From Bacteriovoracaceae bacterium UBA6153 (lineage in GTDB: Bacteria; Bdellovibrionota; Bacteriovoracia; Bacteriovoracales; Bacteriovoracaceae): 64,000 bases of DNA. The position numbers and the translations under genes are program-made. The notes under the pieces were generated by a model. The model saw only the letters and a list, made by a program, of their open reading frames with translations, did no database searches and had not been told where the DNA came from. This document shows positions 1 through 8,543 of the stretch, one piece after another. The stretch covers positions 186,001-250,000 of the forward strand of contig DIUR01000018.1 in NCBI GenBank assembly GCA_002428265.1, given 5' to 3'. Each line of letters starts with the position of its first letter. Within the stretch, counting starts at the first letter, position 1.

Positions 1-2
1 AA

Positions 3-1064
3 GGACGATTTTTTAGATCAGTTAAAAAGTTTCTCCCTGAAACAAACTACAGTGGAACAACTGTCTTCAATAAAACAATGAACATCTCAGAGATAGTGGC
101 CGTCTTCATGGGAGAAATGAGAAAACGCGCTAACGCTTTTACAAAAGACAATGTCGACAAGATTGTATTGGGAAGACCTGCCCTCTACTCTCTTAACCCA
201 GAAGAAGACAAACTCGCCCAAGATAGAATGCAGAAGGCCTGCGAGCTGGCAGGATTTAAAGAAGTTATTTTTTGTCCGGAGCCGATAGCGGCAGGACTTG
301 ATTACAACGGGGACTCTAAAAAAGACCGCATTGTTATGATCGCTGATTTTGGTGGTGGGACTTCAGACTTTACCCTCATGAAAGTTCACTCTGGAGCTTA
401 CTCTAAAGACGATATCTTAGGTCTCAGTGGGATTTTTAAAGCAGGTGATGCTCTCGATGGTGTCATGATGAAAGACTTTATAGCTCCTCATTTTGGATCG
501 CGATTTGAATATAAAATTCCTGGAGGAAACAACATTCTCACTTTCCCCAGACAACTCTTGGTAAAAATCTGCTCCCCTGCCCATATCACACATTTGAGAG
601 AGCGTGATACCTGGGAATTTTTACAGCATATTAAAAAATTTGCCTTATCTGATGTCGGTGAAAAACATATGCACCAACTCTTTACGCTGGTGGAATGCCA
701 ACTGGGTTTTCCGGTCTTTGATGAGATTGAAAAAACCAAAGTTAAACTTGGAAAAAATTTGGAAGTCGACTTTCTCTACAAATACCCTGGCATTGATATC
801 TCAGAAAAGATTACAACTAATAACTTTGAAGAAAGTCTTGCACCAACCGTTGGTGACATCATGAACAGTATGAAAGAAGTCTTTGTTCAATCTGGGCTGG
901 AACCAAAAGATGTGGATCAGGTTTGTTTAACAGGGGGGACTTCTCAGCTACCTCTTATCAGGCAGCAGCTTGGTGAAGTATTTGGAAGTCAAAAATTAGT
1001 CGAATATAATATCTATCAGTCAGTCGTAAATGGACTGGCCCAGTATGCTAAAAAATTAGGCTAG
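3..1064 (+). CDS. Hsp70-family chaperone, YegD-like (5' end outside window)
   Basis: The reading frame is open to the left edge, so this is the C-terminal three quarters of a larger protein; the first visible ATG at 78 is internal. Seen: the actin/Hsp70 ATPase signatures DFGGGTSDF (phosphate loop 2), PEPIAAGL and LTGGTSQLPLI (adenosine motif), followed quickly by the stop. The C-terminal substrate-binding domain of DnaK is absent. Known: this short architecture is that of E. coli YegD (about 450 aa), a putative cytosolic Hsp70-like ATPase of unclear client. The gene ends tail-to-tail with the sensor kinase on the other strand, overlapping it by 4 bases, with no terminator between them. Family assignment is firm; the function is not. 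Confidence 0.85.
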   Translation, partial: GRFFRSVKKFLPETNYSGTTVFNKTMNISEIVAVFMGEMRKRANAFTKDNVDKIVLGRPALYSLNPEEDKLAQDRMQKACELAGFKEVIFCPEPIAAGLDYNGDSKKDRIVMIADFGGGTSDFTLMKVHSGAYSKDDILGLSGIFKAGDALDGVMMKDFIAPHFGSRFEYKIPGGNNILTFPRQLLVKICSPAHITHLRERDTWEFLQHIKKFALSDVGEKHMHQLFTLVECQLGFPVFDEIEKTKVKLGKNLEVDFLYKYPGIDISEKITTNNFEESLAPTVGDIMNSMKEVFVQSGLEPKDVDQVCLTGGTSQLPLIRQQLGEVFGSQKLVEYNIYQSVVNGLAQYAKKLG

Positions 1065-3367
1065 TGCTTTTTTAATGGCAATTCAACAATAAAGGTAGAG
1101 CCTACATTAAGTGTGCTTTCAACCCAAATTTTTCCACCATGTGCTTCAATGATTTGCTTAGAAATGAAGAGTCCAATCCCCAATCCTGAAACCTCGTCTG
1201 CTGAAACGACACGCTCAAATTTTTTAAAAATAAGCTCAAAGTTTTTTGGATCAATCCCTAGTCCATTATCTGCAACTTTAAAAAAACATTTATCGTGTGT
1301 TTTTTCGGCCGTAATTGTCACTGTTCCGGCCCTGCCGTACTTAAGAGCATTTGTGAGTAAATTTGTTAATACCTGCTCAATTCTATCGACATCAAAATCA
1401 CCGACAATCTCACTTTTGCAATTATTAATAAATGGCATATGAAGTACTTCAAATTGGTCTTTGTGACGTTCGTAAGCATCTTTAATAATTTTACACAAAT
1501 CTGCTGACTCAAAGTTATAAGAGAGTCTGCCTGAATGAATGCGAGTGATATCCAGCATATCATCCACTAGTCTAATTAAGCGGTTGATCTGATTTTCATT
1601 TTTTACAAACAAAGGCCTAAGTTTATCAAGAGTCAACTCTTCAGTATTTCCCTTACTAATCTTTCTCTGAGTCGATTGAGTTTGAAGCTTGAGTGATGTC
1701 AATGGTGTTTTTAGTTCGTGAGAAATAATAGATAGAAACTCGTCGCGAGAATTTATTGCATTGATGAGTTCATGTTCGGTATTAATTCTTGAAGTCACGT
1801 CTCTAACTGTTAGGACCGCAAAAACTATTTTATCATTCTCATCATACACCGGTGAACCATTATAACTCGCTATCCATTTATTATGAGTATCTGTTCTCTC
1901 CAGAATGACTTCCCAATCAGAAAAACTCTCTCCGCGCAGGATACTGGCAAGAGGCCATTCAAAACGTCTTTCACCTTCTAATGAATACTGAATGAAGAGG
2001 TCTGGATTTTTTTCAATGCTAGTTATCGCCTCATTTGCATCAGCGAAACCGTGTAACTTGCAGGCCTCTGGATTCCAAAAAATCATTTTTCCTTCATGAT
2101 CCGTTAGGATTAACCCTTCGGCCATATTGTGAACAATTCCTTGCAAGTGCTTGGTGACCTGCTCTTTTTGCTGCTCGGCTAATTTCATTTCATGAACATC
2201 AAAAACAGTTCCTGCAATTCCCAGATAATTTCCATTTTGATCAAAGCGCGGGTTCCCTGCATCAATACACCAACGGTATTCGCCAGTTTTCATTCTGAGA
2301 CGGTACTCTATTTCAAAACGAGTATGGTTAGTGTTAGCTTCGCTAAAGGCCATACCTGTTCGCTCTTTATCATCAGGATGTGTGGCCTCGAGCCATCCAT
2401 ATCCCAGACCTTCTTCAACTTTCTGCCCGGTCATTTCATACCACTGATGACTTAAATAACTACAATACCCATCAGGCCCTGTTATCCATAACATTGCCGG
2501 AGATAGATCTACATTTTTTTCATATTCAAGCTGTCTTTGTTTATTGTCTTCGATGTCCGTGCACGTTCCAAACCATGTAATTACTTTTCCATTGGAGTCT
2601 CGTAGAGGTGACCCTCTTACTTTAAACCATCGATAACTGCCATCACGTCCCTTAATTCGATACTCAATATCGTATGGATGACGCCCATTGATTGCGCCTG
2701 CCCAATGCTTAATAGTTGCCTGTACATCATCTGGGTGAATAACTAAATTTAACCAGCCCTCACCTAACTGCAACTCTTCTGTAATCCCAGTGTAATCTAC
2801 CCACTGTTTACTTAGGTAATTACAAGCTCCATCAGGTGATGCCGTCCAGACTAGCTGTGGAAGCAGCTCAGACATAATTTTGAAGCGCTCTATCGATTGG
2901 AATAATTCATTTTTAGTTTGTATAAGAATTCTTTCATTAATAATTCTCTCAGTATTTTCAACACTGATCACAAGCGTACCTCTTACTATACCCTCTTCAT
3001 CAATAACTGGTGAATAGCTGTAAGTAAAATAGGCTTCTTCTGAAAGACCAGGTCGCTTAATTGGTACTAATTGATCTTCATGCCATGAAGCTTTTCCTTC
3101 TGACATTATCTGGTCAATTTGTAATTTAAGCATGGGCCAGACCTCACTCCAAACATCAGATCCTTTTTTCGCCATTGCACCAGGATGTTTTTCACATCCT
3201 AGAATGGGTATAAACGCATCATTATAAAAATAATAATTATCGTTACCCCAAAATAAGCAAACAGCATGACGAGTGTTAAAAAGTGTATTGAGAGTAAGCT
3301 TTAAAGCAACAGGCCAATCTTCCGGTAGTCCTAAAGGATGATCAGACCAATCAAGATCTTTGGCCAT
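1061..3367 (-). CDS. Multi-PAS sensor histidine kinase
   Basis: Cytosolic-looking 768-residue kinase with no membrane segment. Seen: four consecutive PAS-like units (about residues 25-145, 165-285, 285-415, 415-535; the second and third carry the W-x-x-x-x-HPDD pattern of PAS_3), then HisKA with SHELKTPL (phospho-His near residue 551), and HATPase_c with an LLTNALKYG N-box, ADNGLGI and GLGIGLFI. Inferred role: autophosphorylating sensor of a small cytosolic signal, with no partner regulator adjacent. The annotated ATG (3367) has no clear ribosome-binding site. Reading upstream in the same frame gives FFPDNQCTARMAKDLDW, which resembles the usual start of such PAS kinases, so the true N-terminus probably lies past a T8 run (see the repeat entry at 3392-3399). 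Confidence 0.9.
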   Translation of the reverse strand: MAKDLDWSDHPLGLPEDWPVALKLTLNTLFNTRHAVCLFWGNDNYYFYNDAFIPILGCEKHPGAMAKKGSDVWSEVWPMLKLQIDQIMSEGKASWHEDQLVPIKRPGLSEEAYFTYSYSPVIDEEGIVRGTLVISVENTERIINERILIQTKNELFQSIERFKIMSELLPQLVWTASPDGACNYLSKQWVDYTGITEELQLGEGWLNLVIHPDDVQATIKHWAGAINGRHPYDIEYRIKGRDGSYRWFKVRGSPLRDSNGKVITWFGTCTDIEDNKQRQLEYEKNVDLSPAMLWITGPDGYCSYLSHQWYEMTGQKVEEGLGYGWLEATHPDDKERTGMAFSEANTNHTRFEIEYRLRMKTGEYRWCIDAGNPRFDQNGNYLGIAGTVFDVHEMKLAEQQKEQVTKHLQGIVHNMAEGLILTDHEGKMIFWNPEACKLHGFADANEAITSIEKNPDLFIQYSLEGERRFEWPLASILRGESFSDWEVILERTDTHNKWIASYNGSPVYDENDKIVFAVLTVRDVTSRINTEHELINAINSRDEFLSIISHELKTPLTSLKLQTQSTQRKISKGNTEELTLDKLRPLFVKNENQINRLIRLVDDMLDITRIHSGRLSYNFESADLCKIIKDAYERHKDQFEVLHMPFINNCKSEIVGDFDVDRIEQVLTNLLTNALKYGRAGTVTITAEKTHDKCFFKVADNGLGIDPKNFELIFKKFERVVSADEVSGLGIGLFISKQIIEAHGGKIWVESTLNVGSTFIVELPLKKH

Positions 3368-3391
3368 GCGAGCAGTGCACTGATTATCTGG

Positions 3392-3399
3392 AAAAAAAA
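3392..3399 (-). repeat. T8 homopolymer (coding sense) at the likely 5' end of the PAS kinase gene
   Basis: On the minus strand an ATG at 3417-3415 starts MTNSKS and runs into eight T residues. The kinase frame resumes on the far side as PDNQCTARM. One extra T would join the two into a continuous N-terminus. This is either a sequencing/assembly indel, a true frameshift, or a phase-variable tract. The inference rests only on the coding look of the residues on both sides. Confidence 0.45.
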
Positions 3400-3509
3400 T
3401 GATTTGCTGTTGGTCATAATATGAATTTACTATGAAACTCGATGTCAGTCCAAATTTTTAGTAAGCTCTAAGAATTGACTGCATTATATGTAATACCTTA
3501 AGATATTTT

Positions 3510-4574
3510 ATGCTTTCTAAAGAATCATGGATTAAATTTCAACTTTCTTCTTCCCCATTTTTAAATTTTAATTTTATGAATGCCTTGCATACAAGTAAGA
3601 CTATAGGCATTGATTCAGGTTGGCAGGAAGCCTGTATAGCTGATGAAGATGGGATACTTCTTAGTTTTGTAAAATCTCATAGCTATGGTGAATATATTTT
3701 TGATTGGGGATGGGCAGAAGCTTATTCAAAACATGGGATCCCCTATTATCCAAAGCTCACATCAATGATTCCCTTTACGCCCGTTACAACCCCGCACCTC
3801 TTATCAAAAAGTGCAGAGCATGCTCAAAAGCTTTTATCTCTTCATGATGAACGATATGAAAAAGGAAATTTTTCATCAAGTCATTTTCTTTTTCTTACTG
3901 AAAATGAAATTGAGCTGTTCAAAAAAAATCAATACATGATTCGCGAATCTATTCAATATCATTTTTTTAATCAGAACTATTGTGATTTTAATGATTTTCT
4001 AACCTCTCTAAAATCTAGAAAAGCAAAAACAATCAAGTCAGAGAGAAAGTTTACTGATTTAACGATTAAGCAGTTTACTGGAGAAGAATTGCAGATGGAG
4101 CATTCAAGTAGAATGTATCAATACTACATCTCAACTATTTCTCATAAAAATTCCTACGATTATCTCAACGAAGATTTTTTCAAATCCATTTTTGAAAACC
4201 TAAAAGAAAACATTCTCTTTATTGAAGCTTATAAAAATGATCTTCCTGTTGCAGGAACACTTTTCTTCTATGACAATGAAAAACTATATGGAAGATACTG
4301 GGGAGCTAATGAGTTCATCCCCAATCTGCATTTTGAACTTTGTTATTATCAGGGAATTGATTTTTGCATCAGCAAAAAACTTAAAATCTTTGAGGCCGGA
4401 GCTCAAGGCGAACATAAAATAGCCAGAGGTTTCAGGCCAATGAGAACTTACAGCGCTCATAAAATTAAACACCCTGCTTTCAAAGCTGCCATTAATGACT
4501 TTATTGAGACCGAAAAAAAACATGTCGAGCGCTCAATCCACGAATTATCAAAATACCTGCCTTTTCATCTCTAA
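3510..4574 (+). CDS. FemAB-like/COG3146 predicted N-acyltransferase
   Basis: 354-residue soluble protein of the DUF482/FemAB_like (PF04339) family, which has a double GNAT fold. Seen: the family's ordered motifs, an N-terminal pFLxxxFxxAL segment (residues 16-26), GWQEACI, KSHSYGEYIFDWGWA, YYPKL, PFTPVT, then AGTLFF, LYGRYWG, LHFELCYYQGIDF and FEAGAQGEHKIARGF near the C-terminus. The first ATG is chosen because the conserved N-terminal segment begins only about 15 residues later. Known: the family is described as predicted peptidoglycan-type or amino-acid N-acyltransferases, and the substrate is undefined. It is monocistronic, divergent from the PAS kinase. No strong ribosome-binding site is visible. 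Confidence 0.85.
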   Translation: MLSKESWIKFQLSSSPFLNFNFMNALHTSKTIGIDSGWQEACIADEDGILLSFVKSHSYGEYIFDWGWAEAYSKHGIPYYPKLTSMIPFTPVTTPHLLSKSAEHAQKLLSLHDERYEKGNFSSSHFLFLTENEIELFKKNQYMIRESIQYHFFNQNYCDFNDFLTSLKSRKAKTIKSERKFTDLTIKQFTGEELQMEHSSRMYQYYISTISHKNSYDYLNEDFFKSIFENLKENILFIEAYKNDLPVAGTLFFYDNEKLYGRYWGANEFIPNLHFELCYYQGIDFCISKKLKIFEAGAQGEHKIARGFRPMRTYSAHKIKHPAFKAAINDFIETEKKHVERSIHELSKYLPFHL

Positions 4575-4719
4575 AATCATCAGGTATATTTTATTAATCT
4601 AAGTCAAGGCTTGTGCCTTCTCATTGAATATCATGACTAGACAGCTATGCAATAACAGCTTGCGACACTTAATGCATTGGTGTTAGAAGGTATTATCTCA
4701 AACAGTCTTTGGAGTTCAC

Positions 4720-5016
4720 ATGATTAAAAATCCTCTACTTGGAAAGCATTCTCACAATAATCGCGACAGCAAAGAAGGACAGGTCTTGCGCTTTATCCGC
4801 GAAGCAAGAAAACTTTCTTTGACTGACGTCTCTGCAAAAATTAATCTTAAGGCCTTAGACATTGATCACTTTGAAAATGGAAGAAAGTTCTACAAAGAAG
4901 AGGACATTCAAAAATTTCTTGATTGTTATGATTTTAAAAAAGAAGATTTTAAAACACTTGTAGAGTTAAAAGTTTTAAACAAACAACTCGTTAACCACTT
5001 CATCACCAGATTATAA
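4720..5016 (+). CDS. Small XRE-type helix-turn-helix protein
   Basis: 98 residues. Seen: after a polar N-terminus, residues about 20-70 (LRFIREARKLSLTDVSAKI, then LDIDHFENGRKFYKEEDIQKFLDCY) follow the Cro/CI helix-turn-helix pattern: a recognition turn at LSLTDVSAKINL and the IxxFENGR motif typical of XRE proteins. TTGGAG lies 6 bases before the ATG. The stop is 2 bases from the start of the cupin gene, so the two are almost certainly co-transcribed. Inferred: DNA-binding regulator or adaptor. It has no ligand or dimerisation domain beyond the C-terminal helix. Confidence 0.7.
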   Translation: MIKNPLLGKHSHNNRDSKEGQVLRFIREARKLSLTDVSAKINLKALDIDHFENGRKFYKEEDIQKFLDCYDFKKEDFKTLVELKVLNKQLVNHFITRL

Positions 5017-5018
5017 TT

Positions 5019-5900
5019 ATGAAAACGACACTAGCTTCACTCATATCTCCTTTTAGTCCTGAAGATTTTTTCAAGGCCTATGAATCCAATGAGCCTTTTG
5101 TCGTCCACGGACTCAACTCTTCTATAAAAGAATTAACAGAGCTTCCTTTTTTTAATTCTCTTGAGGCCTTATTAAATTCATGGCCAAAAGATATTCAAGC
5201 TCACCTTCCTGATGTTAGAGATGAAGCAAGCTCAATTGATACAACAGCTAAAGATGCTCAAAAACTCTTTGATAATAAAATGGGGCTTTTGTTCAATCAT
5301 GCAGATACGATTTCACCGATACTAACAAAATGGGTTCATGAACTACGTATGGACTTAGGATTGTCTGCCCTGACAAATGCCAGATGCCTGATGTACGCTA
5401 CTCCTGCCAATGCTGGAACAGCTCCTCACTTTGATCAGAATATAAATTTTGTTCTACAATTATCAGGCACGAAAAACTGGTGGATTGCTCCTAATACCAG
5501 TGTTCAGAATCCAATAACAAGACATACGATGGGTCTGCCAACTGATCCTGAACTTACAAGCTATTCACGAGAAGAAATGCCGACAGAAATGCCGGAAGGA
5601 TTAACTCCCATTACACTTAAGGCAGGATCCATGTTATTTGTTCCGAGAGGATCATGGCACTCCACTTATGCTGAGAGCGACGCACTTTCATTAAATTTTA
5701 CATTCACAGCTCCAACCTGGTTGGATTTATTTTCTGCGGCCATCAGAGGACGCCTTGCTCAATCTCCTGATTGGAGAGAGACGGCGATGTTTAATAATCC
5801 AGAAGATGCAGCGGACAAATTTGAAATGCTCTTAGCTGAACTTGCCCACGACATTCCTCACTGGAGAGCAAGAGATATTATTGATGCTACAGAAGCCTAG
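5019..5900 (+). CDS. JmjC/cupin_4-type Fe(II)/2-oxoglutarate oxygenase (RoxA/YcfD-like)
   Basis: 293-residue cytosolic protein. Seen: the 2-His-1-carboxylate iron triad H137, D139 (APHFDQNINF) and H214 (RGSWHST), the cupin strand LQLSGTKNWWIAP, and LFVPRGSWHS. Known: cupin_4 proteins such as E. coli YcfD/RoxA and human MINA53/NO66 hydroxylate ribosomal proteins on Arg or His. This one is shorter than RoxA (about 373 aa), mostly at the C-terminus, where the dimerisation/winged-helix part would lie. It starts 2 bases after the HTH gene stop. The target is unknown: a ribosomal protein is the family precedent, and the neighbouring HTH protein is a possible alternative (inference). Confidence 0.8.
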   Translation: MKTTLASLISPFSPEDFFKAYESNEPFVVHGLNSSIKELTELPFFNSLEALLNSWPKDIQAHLPDVRDEASSIDTTAKDAQKLFDNKMGLLFNHADTISPILTKWVHELRMDLGLSALTNARCLMYATPANAGTAPHFDQNINFVLQLSGTKNWWIAPNTSVQNPITRHTMGLPTDPELTSYSREEMPTEMPEGLTPITLKAGSMLFVPRGSWHSTYAESDALSLNFTFTAPTWLDLFSAAIRGRLAQSPDWRETAMFNNPEDAADKFEMLLAELAHDIPHWRARDIIDATEA

Positions 5901-6054
5901 TAGCGGCCAAATAATATTTACATCTGCATCTCTGTAGCTGCCAACTAAAAACAAAATCTTAGGAAGATGTCAGATATTTTATCACTATTTCAACTGACAA
6001 AACTCCACTCAATTGTAACTCTAACACACCTAAATTAAATCACGGAGCACACTG

Positions 6055-6960
6055 GTGGAAATGAGAAAACTTAATGACCTTAAGGCCACGAACGCATACT
6101 TAAGGCTTGGAACTGATGTAACTGAACTTGAAAAATCAATCAAGACAATCGGTCTTATTGCTCCCCTCGTAATTTCTCCGGACAACGTTATTTTAGCAGG
6201 AGCTAGACGTTACCAGGCCATGCTGAATTTAGGATTTACAGAAACTCCAGTCATGGTCGCAGACCTGAGCGCTCTTGAAAGCGAGCTGGTCTCAATCGAT
6301 GAAAATCTTGTTAGAAAAGATTTAACAAAAATTGAAATTGAAGGACATCTTAGACGTGCTAAAGAAATTTATCAGGCGCTAAACCCTCATGAAGATTCTG
6401 CACCTATCGTGACAAAAAATGCTGATGATGAATCAATCGAAATTGTAAAAGAGGTTCTTCCGGCTGAAAAATTCTTAAACATGGTTTCTGAAAAAACAGG
6501 TCTATCTCCAAAACAAATTCATGAGGCCATCAACAGAGATGAACTCGCTTCAAGCACAGTTAAAGAAGCTCGCAAAAATGGAGAGCTTTCACTTAGCCAG
6601 ACTAATGAAATTGTAAAATTGAAAAAAGAAGATCAGCAAAAATCTCTTTCTCACCTAAAATCTCTGCCAGTAAGAGAGATTAAAAACTTTGTAAAAATTG
6701 CTAAATCTAAAGGTGTCGATGCCGCGATAAAAGAAACACCTACACTTCCTCATGCCCGTGAGTTTCAGGAAATTGAGTTAACGCTTAAAAAATTAACGAA
6801 AAAATTTAAGCAACTTGAAATGGAAGGAATCACTGTTGATGATCTTCCAAAAGCTTCGCAAAAACTTTTTGCTGACCTGATGAAGTTTGCAACAAATGAA
6901 GAGTCATCTTATAGTGGACACAGCGAAAGCGATGATTACGCTGAAGAGTCTTACCAGTAA
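6055..6960 (+). CDS. Stand-alone ParB/Spo0J-like nucleotide-binding domain protein
   Basis: 301 residues. Seen: an N-terminal ParB/sulfiredoxin-like domain (about 1-85) with IGLIAPLVIS, AGARRYQAM (the G-x-R-R-x-x-A box) and ENLVRKDLTKIE, then a KorB/HTH-like stretch (SEKTGLSPKQIHEAINRD), then a lysine-rich helical region and an acidic tail. The start is taken as GTG 6055, because GGAG lies 7 bases upstream; the in-frame ATG at 6061 would be 13 bases away. Known: the fold is a CTP-dependent DNA clamp in chromosome partition. There is no parA, parS array or plasmid gene nearby, so a chromosomal accessory or regulatory role is more likely than segregation of this locus. Confidence 0.8.
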   Translation: MEMRKLNDLKATNAYLRLGTDVTELEKSIKTIGLIAPLVISPDNVILAGARRYQAMLNLGFTETPVMVADLSALESELVSIDENLVRKDLTKIEIEGHLRRAKEIYQALNPHEDSAPIVTKNADDESIEIVKEVLPAEKFLNMVSEKTGLSPKQIHEAINRDELASSTVKEARKNGELSLSQTNEIVKLKKEDQQKSLSHLKSLPVREIKNFVKIAKSKGVDAAIKETPTLPHAREFQEIELTLKKLTKKFKQLEMEGITVDDLPKASQKLFADLMKFATNEESSYSGHSESDDYAEESYQ

Positions 6961-6975
6961 TCCCTGACATGAAAT

Positions 6976-7023
6976 CATCTCTAAATCTAAAAAACTTCTT
7001 CTAATTTTTTAGGTTTAGAGATG
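6976..7023. terminator. 19-bp inverted repeat, candidate bidirectional terminator
   Basis: Left arm 6976-6994 and right arm 7005-7023 pair at 18 of 19 positions, around a 10-base loop. Each arm carries an A6/T6 run at its loop-proximal end. It sits between two convergent genes, and the right arm covers the last codons of the minus-strand zinc-ribbon gene. The stem is AT-rich, so it is not a classic GC-rich intrinsic terminator, but position and symmetry favour that role. Confidence 0.5.
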
Positions 7024-7517
7024 TAGTATGTAATAGGCAACAATCCTATGAGATATAAAATCGTGACAGTGACCTTACCTGCTCCTTTAAAATAACCAAA
7101 ATAAGTCGCCAGAAAGAGCATGAAAAACATAAAGACATGCAGGCCTATATAAATTTTCCTAGAAATAATTCCTTTAAACTTTCTCCCACACTCTCCACAG
7201 GTTTGTGCCATCTTTATTGAATGTGTCCATGAGATCGTTTTTTTAAGACAATGAGGGCAATTCATTATGGTGTGGCCTTTTTTCTTTGAAGCAAGATCGA
7301 GCCTCAGATCAATCGGTTTATTATTCTCAATTCCAAACTTTTTAAAATAAGATGAGACGTAATAGACGATAGCTAAAAAAACGTTTGAAAGTGCCGCAAA
7401 GAGGAGAATCTCGAACTTCGAAATTTTAATATAAGGATTAAAAAAACTTACCAACCAGAACACATTGATAATAAATATTAAAAAGATAATAAAGGCCCGT
7501 TCGTATTTTTTATTCAA
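6987..7517 (-). CDS. Four-TM membrane protein with central zinc ribbon
   Basis: 176 residues; no family recognised. Seen: two membrane helices at the N-terminus (about 8-27 and 34-58), a cytosolic central part with two CxxC knuckles (MNCPHC and TCGECG, about 20 residues apart), which is a zinc-ribbon pattern, and two further helices (about 125-145 and 148-168). Such ribbons within small membrane proteins usually bind Zn and mediate protein contacts. It is monocistronic, convergent with the ParB-like gene. No function is proposed. Confidence 0.65.
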   Translation of the reverse strand: MNKKYERAFIIFLIFIINVFWLVSFFNPYIKISKFEILLFAALSNVFLAIVYYVSSYFKKFGIENNKPIDLRLDLASKKKGHTIMNCPHCLKKTISWTHSIKMAQTCGECGRKFKGIISRKIYIGLHVFMFFMLFLATYFGYFKGAGKVTVTILYLIGLLPITYYISKPKKLEEVF

Positions 7518-7626
7518 GCTAGTCTCCTAAGAGCTTATAGTTTAACAAAAATTGGACTTATTGCTATAACGCACATGCGCCAAAAGCTCGGTAGTACAAC
7601 TGCACGAACTCTGATACTATCCACAA

Positions 7627-8541
7627 ATGAAAAACAAGAATCTGACTTTGACTGAAGACGTAGAGCTTACCCCTGATGATTATGCTTCAAAAGGCATTAA
7701 CTGGTATCCAGGCCACATGGCCCGCGCGATTCGTGAGATCAAAGAAAAACTCAAAACTGTAGATATTGTTTTTGAAATCAGAGATGCGAGAGCTCCGCTT
7801 GCGTCTGGAAATAAAATGCTGGAGTCTACTCTCCGCCAAAAAAGCCATTTGATTCTTTTAAATAAAGTAAATCTTGCCAGCCCTAATATGGTTGTTGAAT
7901 GGCAAAAGTGGTTTGAGACCCAAGACACACCTTTTATGTTCATTGACTGCAACGATAAAGGCACGATGAAAAAAGTGATCGCACTTGCTCGCACTATTGT
8001 GGATAAAAAAAGAAAAGAATCTAATCCTGATATGCCGACCAAAGCTAAAATGCGCTTGATGATTATCGGTCTTCCCAATACTGGTAAGTCGACAATCATT
8101 AATCAGCTTGCGGGAAGAAATGCAACAAAAGTTGCAGATAAGCCAGGTCAGACACAAGTTCAGCAGCTCATCGTTATCGATAAAGATATGGATCTTTTAG
8201 ACACTCCCGGAGTTATGCCGCCGGCCCTTGCAAAAGAAGAGCATGGACTTTGGTTGTCAGCAATCAATGCTATTCCTGATGATATTGTTGGCGAACATTT
8301 ACCTGCTACATTTTTAGTCAATTTTTTCAAAGAGCATAATTCAAAAGAATTTAAAGAACGCTACAAGATCGAAGATCTTTCAAAAAGCGCAGAAGAAATT
8401 ATTGAAAAAATCGCACGCCTTCGCGGTTGCCTAAAGGCCGGTGGACATCTTGACTTAGACCGTGTCTATAAATTGATTCTTGCTGATTTTAGAAAAGGTG
8501 AATTAGGGAAGTGCTGTTTTGGCTCTCCCCCTAGCTTATAA
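7627..8541 (+). CDS. ylqF: Ribosome biogenesis GTPase YlqF/RbgA
   Basis: 304-residue GTPase with circularly permuted G motifs. Seen: the WYPGHMARA N-terminal signature, G4 LNKVNLA, G1 GLPNTGKST, a G2-like GQTQ, G3 DTPGVMPP, and a C-terminal helical domain. Known: YlqF/RbgA binds the 50S precursor and acts in late large-subunit assembly (incorporation of L16 and neighbouring proteins). About 25 residues of extra N-terminus precede the WYPGHM signature. The stop lies 2 bases from the end of the convergent glucan synthase gene. Confidence 0.93.
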   Translation: MKNKNLTLTEDVELTPDDYASKGINWYPGHMARAIREIKEKLKTVDIVFEIRDARAPLASGNKMLESTLRQKSHLILLNKVNLASPNMVVEWQKWFETQDTPFMFIDCNDKGTMKKVIALARTIVDKKRKESNPDMPTKAKMRLMIIGLPNTGKSTIINQLAGRNATKVADKPGQTQVQQLIVIDKDMDLLDTPGVMPPALAKEEHGLWLSAINAIPDDIVGEHLPATFLVNFFKEHNSKEFKERYKIEDLSKSAEEIIEKIARLRGCLKAGGHLDLDRVYKLILADFRKGELGKCCFGSPPSL

Positions 8542-8543
8542 TT

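Noticed and set aside
488..739. Longer antisense frames inside many genes (for example opposite the Hsp70 gene and in the glucan synthase gene)
   Set aside because: They overlap genes with clear domain matches and have no ribosome-binding sites or recognisable protein features.
4605..4635. AAGGC-TTGT-GCCTT hairpin after the acyltransferase gene
   Set aside because: Five pairs and no T-tract; too weak to call a terminator.
5967..6038. 23-codon open frame with AGGA near the ATG, before the ParB-like gene
   Set aside because: The AGGA is only 2 bases from the ATG, the residues show no bias or motif, and it lies in an ordinary leader region.
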